Numbered from the stretch's first letter, positions 1 to 7,175 are shown. The stretch: 34,861 nt of DNA from Pseudomonas sp. 21 (GCF_000955805.1 NZ_JYOA01000003.1:364282-399142); one strand, 5' to 3'. Program-made: numbers and translations. The notes: a model not told the origin generated them from the sequence alone.

Positions 1-2
1 TG

Positions 3-16
3 GCCCGCTCCTACAG
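3..16. repeat. Possible REP-element arm at the left edge
   Basis: The minus strand reads CTGTAGGAGCGGGC, matching the start of the common Pseudomonas REP palindrome (GTAGGAGCG...) seen several times in this window. Only one arm is visible. It lies just downstream of the stop codon at 34, a usual place for REP elements after the last gene of an operon. Confidence 0.45.
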
Positions 17-33
17 GGGGAGCCGGGGAGGGG

Positions 34-1137
34 CTAGAGATCCGCCAGCGGATGCTCGCCCTCCCAGGTCGCGTCGAAGTGCGCATTCACCACAGCATCA
101 GGTATGGCAGCGATATCCGGCCAGTGCCAGTGCGGGGTGTTGTCCTTGTCGATCAGCCGGGCCCGCACGCCCTCCGGGAACTCCGGGTGGCGACAGCAGT
201 TCAGGCTCATCGCGTACTCCATGCGGAACACCTCGGCAGTCGACAGATGGCGCGCGCGGCGAATCTGTTCCCAGACCAGGTGAGCGGTCAGCGGGCAGCC
301 CGAGGCGAGAGTCTTCGCCCCGCGGGCGATCAGCGTGTCCTCGTCGTTGACCAGCGCGGTCAGGGCATTCCAGGCCTGGGCGATATTGGCGCTGTCGAGC
401 ACCGCATCCAGGCGTGCGCGGCGCGGCAGCAGCTGGGCTTCGGGCAGTTCGCCGCGGGCTTCATGTTCCAGTGCCTGAAGCAGGCTGTGCAATTGCACGT
501 CGGCCTGTTCGCGCCAGTTCAGTTGCACCAGGCCTTCGATCAGGTCGTCCTGCTGGGTGTCCAGCAGGAAGCGGTCGGCGAGGTCCAGGTCCAGCGCGTC
601 GCGGGCATTCATCTGCGTCGCGGTCAGCCCGAGGAACAGGCCGAGGCGGCCAGGCAGGCGGGCGAGGAACCAGCTCGCGCCGACATCCGGGTACAGGCCG
701 ATGTTGACTTCCGGCATGGCCAGGCGGCTGCTGGGAGTGACGATGCGCACGCCGGCGCCCTGCATCAGCCCCATGCCGCCGCCCATCACGTAGCCGTGGG
801 CCCAGCAGATCAGCGGTTTGGAATAAGTGTGGATGAGGTAGTCCAGGCGGTACTCGTCGGCGAAGAAGCGGCGGGCCAGCTCCGGCACCTCGCCGGGCTT
901 CTCGCGGCAGGCATCGACCAGCTTGCGCACGTCGCCGCCGGCGCAGAAGGCCTTGCCGCCGTTGCCGCGCAGCACCACGCAGGCAATCTGCGCGTCGTCC
1001 TGCCAGACGCGCAGCTGGTGGTTCATCGCCTCGATCATCGGCAGGCTCAGGGCGTTCAGGCTCTTCTCCGCGTCCAGCGTCACCACGCCGATGCGGAAGC
1101 CGTGCAGGCCGGGGCGTTCCTCGAAAATCACATTCAT
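34..1137 (-). CDS. Enoyl-CoA hydratase/isomerase family protein, probable 3-hydroxyisobutyryl-CoA hydrolase
   Basis: The product is 367 residues, typical of 3-hydroxyisobutyryl-CoA hydrolases (ECH_2 branch of the crotonase fold) and longer than simple hydratases. These enzymes release free 3-hydroxyisobutyrate from its CoA ester in valine breakdown. Visible signatures are the oxyanion-hole stretch AFCAGGDV (about residues 63-70), the glycine-rich GYVMGGGMGL (115-124) and MPEVNIGLYPDVGASWF (141-157), where E143 and D151 sit at the positions expected for catalysis in the hydrolase branch. I chose the ATG at 1137; an open frame extends to 1191 but overlaps the preceding gene. Only 10 bases separate it from the upstream crotonase, whose TAA stop runs into a weak AAGG ribosome site, so coupling is likely. 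It resembles PA0744 of P. aeruginosa. The substrate is inferred from family and neighbours. Confidence 0.88.
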   Translation of the reverse strand: MNVIFEERPGLHGFRIGVVTLDAEKSLNALSLPMIEAMNHQLRVWQDDAQIACVVLRGNGGKAFCAGGDVRKLVDACREKPGEVPELARRFFADEYRLDYLIHTYSKPLICWAHGYVMGGGMGLMQGAGVRIVTPSSRLAMPEVNIGLYPDVGASWFLARLPGRLGLFLGLTATQMNARDALDLDLADRFLLDTQQDDLIEGLVQLNWREQADVQLHSLLQALEHEARGELPEAQLLPRRARLDAVLDSANIAQAWNALTALVNDEDTLIARGAKTLASGCPLTAHLVWEQIRRARHLSTAEVFRMEYAMSLNCCRHPEFPEGVRARLIDKDNTPHWHWPDIAAIPDAVVNAHFDATWEGEHPLADL

Positions 1138-1147
1138 GGTCAGGGCC

Positions 1148-1966
1148 TTATTGGTTGCGCCAGTGTGGGTCGCGTTTCTCCAGGAAGGCATTCACGCCCT
1201 CGCGGGTGTCGTCGGCGTCGAACAGGTCGACGAAGCGCTCGCGCTCCTCCGGCAGCCAGGTGGTCGGGCCGCGCTCGCGGGCGCCCTGGATCAGCGGCTT
1301 GATGGTGCGCACCGCCACCGGGCTCTGCCGCGCGACCTTGGCCGCCAGCAGCAGGGCGGTGCCGCGGGCTTCGCCGGTATCGACGATCTGCTCGATGAGG
1401 CCGACGCGCAGCGCGGTCTCGGCATCGACGCGCTCGCCGCAGAGGATCATGCGCTTGGCCCAGCCTTCGCCCACCAGCCACGGCAGCGCCTGGGTACCGC
1501 CGGCGCAGGGCAGCAGGCCCACGGTGGCTTCGGGCAGGGCCATCTGCGCCTGGCGCTCGGCGATGCGGATGTCGCAGGCCAGCGCGCACTCCAGGCCGCC
1601 ACCCATGGCGTAGCCGTTGATCGCGGCGATGGACACGCCGCGGAAGTCGCGCAGTGTCTCGAAGGCTTCACCGAAGCGGCGGGCCATCTCGCGGGCGCGG
1701 GCCTTGTCGCCGTCGGCGAACATGTTCAGGTCGGCGCCGGCGGAGAAGAATTTCGGGCCCTGGCCGGTCACCACCAGGGCGTAGATGTCGTCATCGCGGT
1801 TCAGGTGCTCGACCACCTGGCGCAGGCCGATCAGCGAGTCGCGGTCCCAGGTATTGGCCGGCGGGTGGTTGATGGTGATCAGCGCGGTGTGGCCGTGCTT
1901 TTCCACGGTCAGCTTGTGGGTCAGGTCGAAGACTCCGGGCTTGTAGGGTTCCAGGGCGTTGCTCAT
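1148..1966 (-). CDS. Enoyl-CoA hydratase (crotonase family), homologue of PA0745/DspI
   Basis: A 272-residue crotonase. The oxyanion-hole motif SAGADLNMF is at about 75-83. Both catalytic glutamates of true hydratases are present: E126 in GGGLECAL and E146 in LPEATVGLLPCAGGTQ. The ATG at 1966 follows AAGGAG by six bases; the in-frame ATG at 1972 touches the ribosome site and is unlikely. Flanking genes encode an isobutyryl-CoA dehydrogenase-like enzyme and a 3-hydroxyisobutyryl-CoA hydrolase-like enzyme, so hydration of methacrylyl-CoA would complete the sequence. The length and gene position match P. aeruginosa PA0745, named dspI because it is reported to be required for the dispersion signal cis-2-decenoic acid. 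Whether this copy serves valine breakdown, signal synthesis or both cannot be told from sequence. A REP pair separates it from the dehydrogenase gene. Confidence 0.92.
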   Translation of the reverse strand: MSNALEPYKPGVFDLTHKLTVEKHGHTALITINHPPANTWDRDSLIGLRQVVEHLNRDDDIYALVVTGQGPKFFSAGADLNMFADGDKARAREMARRFGEAFETLRDFRGVSIAAINGYAMGGGLECALACDIRIAERQAQMALPEATVGLLPCAGGTQALPWLVGEGWAKRMILCGERVDAETALRVGLIEQIVDTGEARGTALLLAAKVARQSPVAVRTIKPLIQGARERGPTTWLPEERERFVDLFDADDTREGVNAFLEKRDPHWRNQ

Positions 1967-2080
1967 GGGCATCTCCTTGTCGGTCATGGGCATGGACTCT
2001 AGGGGCGTGCGGCGGGGCGCGTCCATGTCCGATCTGTTCGATTGCGCCCGCAGGGGCGGGCGGTTTTTCCAGTGGCAGGT

Positions 2081-2168
2081 TCTTCGTAGGAGCGAGCTTG
2101 CTCGCGAACGAACCCCCGCTGCGGAGATGGTTCGCGAGCAATAACGATGGCGTCCCCCTCGCTCCTAC
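2081..2168. repeat. Pair of inverted REP elements inside the acyl-CoA operon
   Basis: The left element at 2081-2109 contains GCGAGC-TT-GCTCGC, a perfect hairpin preceded by GTAGGA, and is identical over 29 bases to 30294-30322. The right element (2129-2168) begins GGTTCGCGAGCAA and ends CTCGCTCCTAC in the opposite orientation, with a diverged centre. Together they form a BIME-like pair within the 212-base gap between the dehydrogenase and crotonase genes. Confidence 0.85.
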
Positions 2169-2178
2169 ACAAAGGTGG

Positions 2179-3342
2179 TCACAGCAGGCGGTCCAGCATG
2201 CCGCCCTGTTCCAGCAGGCGACGGGCGACGATGACCCGCATGATCTCGTTGGTACCCTCGAGGATCTGGTGCACGCGGCTGTCGCGCACCCAGCGCTCCA
2301 GCGGGTAGTCGTTGAGGTAGCCATAGCCGCCGTGCAGCTGCAGCGCCTCGTTGCACAACGCGAAGCAGCGATCGGTGGCGAAGCGCTTGGCCATGGCGCA
2401 ATACAGGGTTGCCTCGCCGTCCTTGTGGTCCAGCTTGTGCGCGGCCAGACGCACCATCTGCCGGCTGGCGGTGAGGTCGGTGAGCATGTCGGCGAGCTTG
2501 AATTGCAGCGCCTGGAACTCGGCCAGCGCCTTGCCGAACTGCTTGCGCTCCTCGACGTAGCGCAACGACTGCTCCAGCGCTGCCTGGGCCGCGCCCAGGG
2601 AGCAACTGGCGATGTTCAGGCGGCCACCGTCCAGGCCTTTCATGGCGTAGACGAAGCCCTGGCCTTCCGGGCCGATGCGGTTGCCGGCGGGGATGCGCAC
2701 GCCTTCGAAGGTGATGGTGCGGGTCGGCTGCGCCTTCCAGCCCATCTTGTCCTCGTTGCGCCCGTAGCGGATGCCCTCGGCGTTGGCCGGCACCAGGAAG
2801 CAGGAGATGCCCTTGGCGCCTTCCTCGCCGGTGCGCGCCATGACGATCAGCACGTCGGTGGAGCCGGCGCCGGAGATGAAGGTCTTGGCGCCATCCAGAA
2901 CGTACTCGTCACCGTCACGCCTGGCGCGAGTGCGCAGGCGCGCGGCGTCGGAGCCGGCGTCCGGCTCGGTCAGGCAGTAGGAAGCCAACAGCTGGCCGCC
3001 GATCAGCCCCGGCAGCCACTGCTCCTTGAGCGCGGCGTCGCCGAAGCTGGCAAGCATCCAGCTGGCCATGTTGTGGATGGTCATGTACGCGGTGGTGGCG
3101 ACACAGCCGGCGGCCAGTTGCTCGAAGATCAGCGAGGCGGACAGGCGCGACAGGCCCAGTCCGCCGTCTTCCTCGGCGATGTACAGGCCCAGGTAGCCCT
3201 GTTCGGCGGCGCGGCGGATCACTTCCACCGGGAAGTGGTGCTGGCGGTCCCAGTCGGCGGCGTGGGGCGCCAGTTCGCGGCTGGCGAAGGCGCGGGCGCT
3301 GTCCACCAGCAGGCGTTGTTCTTCGGACAGATCGAAATGCAT
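2179..3342 (-). CDS. Acyl-CoA dehydrogenase, probable isobutyryl-CoA dehydrogenase
   Basis: A 387-residue flavoprotein dehydrogenase that should oxidise a short-chain acyl-CoA to its 2-enoyl-CoA and pass electrons to electron-transfer flavoprotein. The N-terminal helical domain is followed by CLTEPDAGSDAA, the FISGAGSTD stretch, RKQFG and the C-terminal MHGGYGY-like LQLHGGYGYLNDYPLERW. The probable catalytic base is E362 in ILEGTNEI. The run GLDGGRLNIASCSLGAAQAA and the phrase KMGWKAQPTRTITFE closely resemble the ACAD8 (isobutyryl-CoA dehydrogenase) branch, which is why I prefer that substrate over straight-chain butyryl-CoA. The ATG at 3342 has GAGG at 3350-3353. It is the first gene of the minus-strand cluster and resembles PA0746. 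A Crc-type motif precedes its ribosome site and a promoter-operator lies farther upstream. Confidence 0.93.
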   Translation of the reverse strand: MHFDLSEEQRLLVDSARAFASRELAPHAADWDRQHHFPVEVIRRAAEQGYLGLYIAEEDGGLGLSRLSASLIFEQLAAGCVATTAYMTIHNMASWMLASFGDAALKEQWLPGLIGGQLLASYCLTEPDAGSDAARLRTRARRDGDEYVLDGAKTFISGAGSTDVLIVMARTGEEGAKGISCFLVPANAEGIRYGRNEDKMGWKAQPTRTITFEGVRIPAGNRIGPEGQGFVYAMKGLDGGRLNIASCSLGAAQAALEQSLRYVEERKQFGKALAEFQALQFKLADMLTDLTASRQMVRLAAHKLDHKDGEATLYCAMAKRFATDRCFALCNEALQLHGGYGYLNDYPLERWVRDSRVHQILEGTNEIMRVIVARRLLEQGGMLDRLL

Positions 3343-3356
3343 GCAGCTACCTCTGA

Positions 3357-3364
3357 TTGTTCTT
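3357..3364 (-). promoter_or_regulatory. Hfq/Crc-type CA motif upstream of the acyl-CoA dehydrogenase
   Basis: The minus strand reads AAGAACAA, fitting AANAANAA, the motif bound by Hfq with Crc in Pseudomonas catabolite repression. It ends three bases before the GAGG ribosome site, where binding would block translation. The match is seen; the function is inferred. Confidence 0.55.
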
Positions 3365-3435
3365 GTCGGCTACAGCTGCGCGCTCGTGGCGCGCGCTCTC
3401 TATGGCAAAGAGGCTCTTGGGTAAAGAGTCCTTCG

Positions 3436-3464
3436 GTTATAGCCGTTGTGCCATCGGCTGTGGA
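3436..3464 (-). promoter_or_regulatory. Predicted sigma-70 promoter for the acyl-CoA dehydrogenase cluster
   Basis: On the minus strand a -35-like TCCACA (3464-3459) is separated by 17 bases from TATAAC (3441-3436). Each hexamer matches consensus at four or more positions. The -35 is overlapped by the first copy of a direct repeat at 3462-3476, an arrangement typical of promoters activated by AraC-family proteins. The match is only moderate, which also suits an activator-dependent promoter. Confidence 0.5.
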
Positions 3465-3512
3465 TTGACGATCTTGTGCTGGGGATGGACGATCTTGGTA
3501 TTGCCGATCCTG
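3462..3512. promoter_or_regulatory. Direct repeats, probable AraC-family operator
   Basis: GGATTGACGATCTTG (3462-3476) is repeated as GGATGGACGATCTTG (3483-3497), with one mismatch and a 21-bp period, about two helical turns. A weaker third copy ATTGCCGATCCTG lies at 3500-3512. They sit between the divergent dehydrogenase and AraC-type regulator genes, immediately upstream of the regulator start. Two tandem half-sites one or two turns apart are the usual target of AraC/XylS proteins, so this is probably the binding site of the adjacent regulator. Confidence 0.65.
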
Positions 3513-3523
3513 GATGCCTGCCC

Positions 3524-4402
3524 ATGTCCCGCCCATTGATTTCCACCTGGCCGCTGCCGCAGCAGGGCGTGCGCTTTATCACCCCACCGCGCCTGCGCCG
3601 TGCGCTGGATCGTCATCCGCTTGGTCAGGCGTGCTATCCGCTGGCCCTGGGCTATTATCCGGCGGCGGTGGGACATCGTATGGAGCGGGAAAGCCCGGAC
3701 GATCACCTGCTGATCTACTGCAGCGCAGGGCTCGGCTGGCTGGAAACGGCGGATGGACGATTCGAGGTAACCGGTGGCGATCTGCTGGTGCTGCCCAAGG
3801 GCCGTGCCCACGCCTACGGGGCCGACGCCCAGCGACCCTGGTCGATCTTCTGGGTACATCTGGAAGGCCGGCTGGCCGAGGACTTCCTGCGCCCCCTGGG
3901 CAAGTCGCCGCGCCTGCGCGTGGGCGTGCAGCCGCGCCTTCTGGGAGAGTTCGACGCGCTATTGGCGCTGCGCCGCCAGGGCCTGAGCCTGCCGCACTTC
4001 ATCCACGCCGCCCATCTGCTGCAGAGCCTGCTGACGTCGCTGGCCCTGCGCCCGGCGCGGGCGAGATTGAAATCCGGGCGGGTGCTGGACGTCGAGGCGG
4101 TGCAGGCGATGATGCACGAGCACCTGCACGACGCTCTGAATCTCGACGAACTGGCGGCGCAGTTTCGCCTGTCGCGCTTCCACTTCGCCAAGACCTACCG
4201 CGCCCTGACCGGCCAGGCGCCGATCCAGGATTTCATCCGCCTGAAGATGACCCACGCCTGCCGGCTGCTCGACCAGGGCAATCTCGAAGTGCGCCAGGTC
4301 GCCGAGCAACTGGGCTACGCCGATCCGTACTACTTCTCGCGATTGTTCAAGAGCGTGGTGGGCATGGCGCCCAGCCATTACCGGGCGCTGCATACCGGCT
4401 GA
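3524..4402 (+). CDS. AraC-family transcriptional regulator (MmsR-like)
   Basis: The product is 292 residues. An N-terminal cupin-type sensor domain (about 40-150, with DDHLLIYCSAGLGWLE and GGDLLVLPKGRAHAYGAD) is followed by two C-terminal helix-turn-helix motifs: LNLDELAAQFRLSRFHFAKTY and VRQVAEQLGYADPYYFSRLF, the latter being the AraC signature. The N-terminal half resembles MmsR, the activator of the valine-catabolic mmsAB genes; PA0748 holds this position in P. aeruginosa. I chose the ATG at 3524. Longer in-frame starts at 3446 and 3485 would translate the operator repeats as protein and are unlikely. No strong ribosome site is visible. It is divergent from the acyl-CoA cluster and probably activates it in response to a pathway intermediate. 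Its stop codon is one base from the convergent next gene. Confidence 0.9.
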   Translation: MSRPLISTWPLPQQGVRFITPPRLRRALDRHPLGQACYPLALGYYPAAVGHRMERESPDDHLLIYCSAGLGWLETADGRFEVTGGDLLVLPKGRAHAYGADAQRPWSIFWVHLEGRLAEDFLRPLGKSPRLRVGVQPRLLGEFDALLALRRQGLSLPHFIHAAHLLQSLLTSLALRPARARLKSGRVLDVEAVQAMMHEHLHDALNLDELAAQFRLSRFHFAKTYRALTGQAPIQDFIRLKMTHACRLLDQGNLEVRQVAEQLGYADPYYFSRLFKSVVGMAPSHYRALHTG

Positions 4403-4403
4403 G

Positions 4404-5651
4404 TCATTGCAGGGTCAGTGGCTTGCCGGCGGCGCTGCGTTCTGCCTGCCATTCGGCGAGGGAAGGGGCCGCCTCGGGGCCGTCCATGTGCTCGACGATC
4501 TCGAAGTAGTCCTGGTGCAGCGGGTCGCGCAGGACCTCGTCGCGCGGTTTCACCTTCACCACGTAGACGCGCTGGATGTTCTGGTGGTCGAAGTCGCGCC
4601 ATTGCTGCTCGCCCTTGAGCAGGCTGTAGCGGTGGCCTTCCAGCGCCTTGACCAGCGCGTCGCTGTCCAGGCTGCCGCTGCGCCGGGCGGCGTCGGCCCA
4701 CTGGTAGACGATGCTGTAGGCCGAGGCGGCGGAGCTGGCGGGGTAAACGCCGTAGCGCTGGGTGAAATCGCGCACGAAGGCCTGGCCGCGCGCCGAGCCT
4801 TCGCGCTCGGGCACCTGCCAGGTCCAGGGTTCGGTGCCGATCACGCCCTGCATCAGGCCGGGGCCGGCCAGCTCGACCATGCTCTGGGTGAGGTTGGGCG
4901 CGATGATCTGGTGGTTGCGCGTCAGGCCCAGTTCGTCGGCGATGCGCATCGCATGCACCAGGTCCTCGCCGAACAGCGCCAGGACCAGCACGTCGGCCTG
5001 GCTCGCGGCCGCCTGGGTCAGCGCGTCGCGGTAGTCGGAGAGGCGCGCGCCGGGGAAGGGCACCTTGATTGACGGGTGCCGGGCGGCGTCCTCGGTGCCG
5101 GTGTAGTGGCGCAGCGAACTTTCGGTGGTCAGGCCCCAGGTGTAGTTGGCGGTGACATAGAAATAGCGTTTGCCCGGCAGCGTTCGGCCCAGGTAGCTGC
5201 CCAGGGCGCGGGCGCTCATCCAGGCGCTGTTGCACTCGCGGAACATGTAGCGCTGGCCGTCCTTGCCGGTGGTGTCGTTGGAGTAGGTGAGGGTGCCGAA
5301 GTACAGCAGCTTCTTCTGCGCCGCCCGTTCGCCGGCGGCGATGGCCACCGCGCTGGAAGCCCCGCCAAAGAACATCGCCGCGCCGTCGGCGGCCATGGCG
5401 TCGATGTTGCGCAGGGCTTTTTCCGGACGCGAGGCGTCGTCCTTGCTCAGCAGGTGCAGCGGGCGCCCGAGCACGCCGCCCTGGGCATTGATCTCATCGA
5501 TGGCCAGCAGCGCGCCGCGCATCTGCGCGAGTCCTTCTTCCTTGTAGGAGCCGGTGCGGGGGTAATTGAGGCCGAGGTTGATCGGTTCGGCGGCTTGCGC
5601 CAGGCCGCTGAGGGCAGCCACCAGCGAGAGTGCGGCAGTCAGAAATCGCAT
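4404..5651 (-). CDS. ABC transporter substrate-binding protein (Peripla_BP_6 / branched-chain amino acid or urea type)
   Basis: A 415-residue periplasmic protein with a clear signal peptide: MRF, a hydrophobic stretch, then AQA before residue 21. The mature start INLGLNYPRTGSYKEEGLAQMRGALLAIDEINAQGG is the typical opening of type I periplasmic binding proteins of the LivJ/urea/amide group. The family captures amino acids, amides, urea or aromatic acids for an ABC importer, or for a sensor. No permease or ATPase gene adjoins it, so it is an orphan that must borrow a distant transporter or act in sensing. Its ligand is not evident. It is convergent with the AraC regulator (one base between stops) and carries an A-rich Crc-type motif before the start. 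I do not recall this gene at the corresponding P. aeruginosa position, so it may be a lineage-specific insertion. Confidence 0.87.
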   Translation of the reverse strand: MRFLTAALSLVAALSGLAQAAEPINLGLNYPRTGSYKEEGLAQMRGALLAIDEINAQGGVLGRPLHLLSKDDASRPEKALRNIDAMAADGAAMFFGGASSAVAIAAGERAAQKKLLYFGTLTYSNDTTGKDGQRYMFRECNSAWMSARALGSYLGRTLPGKRYFYVTANYTWGLTTESSLRHYTGTEDAARHPSIKVPFPGARLSDYRDALTQAAASQADVLVLALFGEDLVHAMRIADELGLTRNHQIIAPNLTQSMVELAGPGLMQGVIGTEPWTWQVPEREGSARGQAFVRDFTQRYGVYPASSAASAYSIVYQWADAARRSGSLDSDALVKALEGHRYSLLKGEQQWRDFDHQNIQRVYVVKVKPRDEVLRDPLHQDYFEIVEHMDGPEAAPSLAEWQAERSAAGKPLTLQ

Positions 5652-5663
5652 GTTCGTTCCCTG

Positions 5664-5671
5664 TTGTTTTT
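5664..5671 (-). promoter_or_regulatory. Hfq/Crc-type CA motif upstream of the orphan binding protein
   Basis: The minus strand reads AATAAAAACAACAGG just upstream of the start at 5651. It contains overlapping matches to AANAANAA (AATAAAAA and AAAAACAA, the latter at 5671-5664). The position next to the ribosome site suggests Hfq/Crc repression of translation. Confidence 0.5.
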
Positions 5672-5861
5672 ATTGGCGGGTGAAGCGAAGAAGGGACTGT
5701 GCACAGACTGGCCGGCCACTCCCATTGGCCTTTGGTCGAATCCTGGCGTGGCCGATGGACGCAGGGTGGCGCGCGGCGTCGCCTGCGCTGGCGTGCCCGA
5801 CCGTGCGCGCAGCGGCGTGGCTGGCTAGTCTTCGCCGACTACCCGGAGAAGGACCCGCCCG

Positions 5862-6428
5862 ATGCTGCCCGTGATTGCCGAACTGTTGTTGACCCTGGCC
5901 TGCGCCGTTGCCGCCTGGCGGGCCCTGCGCGAAGAACAGGGATGGCGGGCGCTGGGGGTTGCGTCGATGGGCGTTGCCGCCTTTCTCGGTGCGTTGGAGT
6001 ACGGCGGTATCGCGGCGCTGAGCGAGCCTCACCATCTGGCGAGTGTGGTGTCCGGCGCGGTTGGCTTGCCGCTGATCGCTCTTGGTCGGCTGTCCGGCGC
6101 ACCCGTACAGCGCGCCCTGGTGTTGCTGGTATGCATGGCGCTGGTGATGCTGCCTTCGCAGGTCACGCTGGCGAGCAACCTGATTGCCTTGCTGGTGATC
6201 GCCTGGCCCGGTCGTTCGCGCCGCTATCCGCTGGCGCTGCTCGGCACGCTGTTGTTCATTGGCAGCGGTTTGCTGATCGGCACCCGGGGCGAGCTGGCGG
6301 GCGTGCCGCGTCGCGAGCTGTTTCATCTTGGCTTGACGATAGCTATCGTCGCCTGGGTAGTTGCCGGGCTGGGCAGCGGGCAGCCGCGCCTGTCGCGGTC
6401 GCCGGCTGCGCGGCACAAGTCGCCTTGA
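5862..6428 (+). CDS. Hypothetical multi-pass membrane protein (PA0749-like)
   Basis: I recognise no functional domain in this 188-residue protein. It consists almost entirely of hydrophobic segments, roughly five to six predicted membrane helices (for example LLLTLACAVAAW near 8-19, ALGVASMGVAAFLGALEYGG, ALVLLVCMALVMLPS, NLIALLVIAW, LALLGTLLFIGSGLLIG and LGLTIAIVAWVVAGLG), ending in a short basic tail. It starts at an ATG after an AGAAGGA-type ribosome site near 5848 and precedes ung by 54 bases on the same strand. P. aeruginosa has a hypothetical gene, PA0749, at this place, so the protein appears conserved near ung without a known role. Confidence 0.72.
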   Translation: MLPVIAELLLTLACAVAAWRALREEQGWRALGVASMGVAAFLGALEYGGIAALSEPHHLASVVSGAVGLPLIALGRLSGAPVQRALVLLVCMALVMLPSQVTLASNLIALLVIAWPGRSRRYPLALLGTLLFIGSGLLIGTRGELAGVPRRELFHLGLTIAIVAWVVAGLGSGQPRLSRSPAARHKSP

Positions 6429-6482
6429 CTTGGCCGGGGCGCTTGCTTAGCGTGCCGGTTCGTTTCACCAGGCAGATGCACC

Positions 6483-7175
6483 ATGACCAACGAAGATCGG
6501 ATCAAGCTGGAACCCAGCTGGAAAGAAGCCCTCCACGAGGAATTCGACAAGCCCTACATGAAGCAGTTGGGTGAATTCCTCCGCGCGGAGAAGGCCGCCG
6601 GCAAGGTGATCTTCCCGCCCGGCCCGCTGATCTTCAACGCGCTGAACACCACGCCGCTGGAGCGCATCAAGGTGGTGATCATCGGCCAGGACCCCTACCA
6701 CGGCCCCGGCCAGGCCCACGGCCTGTGCTTCTCGGTACAGCCCGGCGTACCGACGCCGCCGTCACTGCAGAACATCTATAAAGAGCTGCAACGCGACCTC
6801 AACCTGCCGATTCCCAATCATGGCTACCTGCAGCATTGGGCCGAGCAGGGCGTGCTGCTGCTCAACACCTCGCTGACCGTCGAGCAGGCGAACGCCGGCT
6901 CCCATGCCAAGGCCGGCTGGCAGCCCTTCACCGACCGGGTGATCGAAGTAGTCAGCGAGCGCTGCGAGAACCTGGTGTTCCTGCTCTGGGGCTCCCATGC
7001 GCAGAGCAAGCAGAAGCTGATCGACCCGCAAAAGCACCTGGTGCTCAAGTCCGCGCATCCGTCGCCGCTCTCGGCCTATCGCGGCTTCCTCGGCAACGGC
7101 CACTTCAGCCGCACCAACAAGTTTCTCGAGCAGCACGGGCTCGAACCCATCGACTGGTCGCTGCCGCCGGTGTGA
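6483..7175 (+). CDS. ung: Uracil-DNA glycosylase
   Basis: The 230-residue product removes uracil from DNA as the first step of base-excision repair in the cytoplasm. All family-1 motifs are present: [17 protein letters not shown], whose D70 is the water-activating aspartate; [20 protein letters not shown]; and the leucine-loop [11 protein letters not shown], with catalytic H192. The length is normal for the family. Its TGA overlaps the ATG of the next small gene (TGATG), so the two are probably translated together. The position corresponds to PA0750. Confidence 0.98.
   Translation: MTNEDRIKLEPSWKEALHEEFDKPYMKQLGEFLRAEKAAGKVIFPPGPLIFNALNTTPLERIKVVIIGQDPYHGPGQAHGLCFSVQPGVPTPPSLQNIYKELQRDLNLPIPNHGYLQHWAEQGVLLLNTSLTVEQANAGSHAKAGWQPFTDRVIEVVSERCENLVFLLWGSHAQSKQKLIDPQKHLVLKSAHPSPLSAYRGFLGNGHFSRTNKFLEQHGLEPIDWSLPPV

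Noticed and set aside
52..1302. Long plus-strand open frames opposite the acyl-CoA genes (up to about 456 codons, also 923-2002 and 2098-3468)
   Set aside because: They lie antisense to well-conserved enzymes, have low-complexity Ala/Gly/Arg/Gln-rich translations and no ribosome sites. They result from the GC bias of the true genes.
3446..3523. Earlier starts for the AraC regulator at 3446 or 3485
   Set aside because: The added residues would be a translation of the operator repeats (DDL occurs twice) and are not part of the family's N-terminus.
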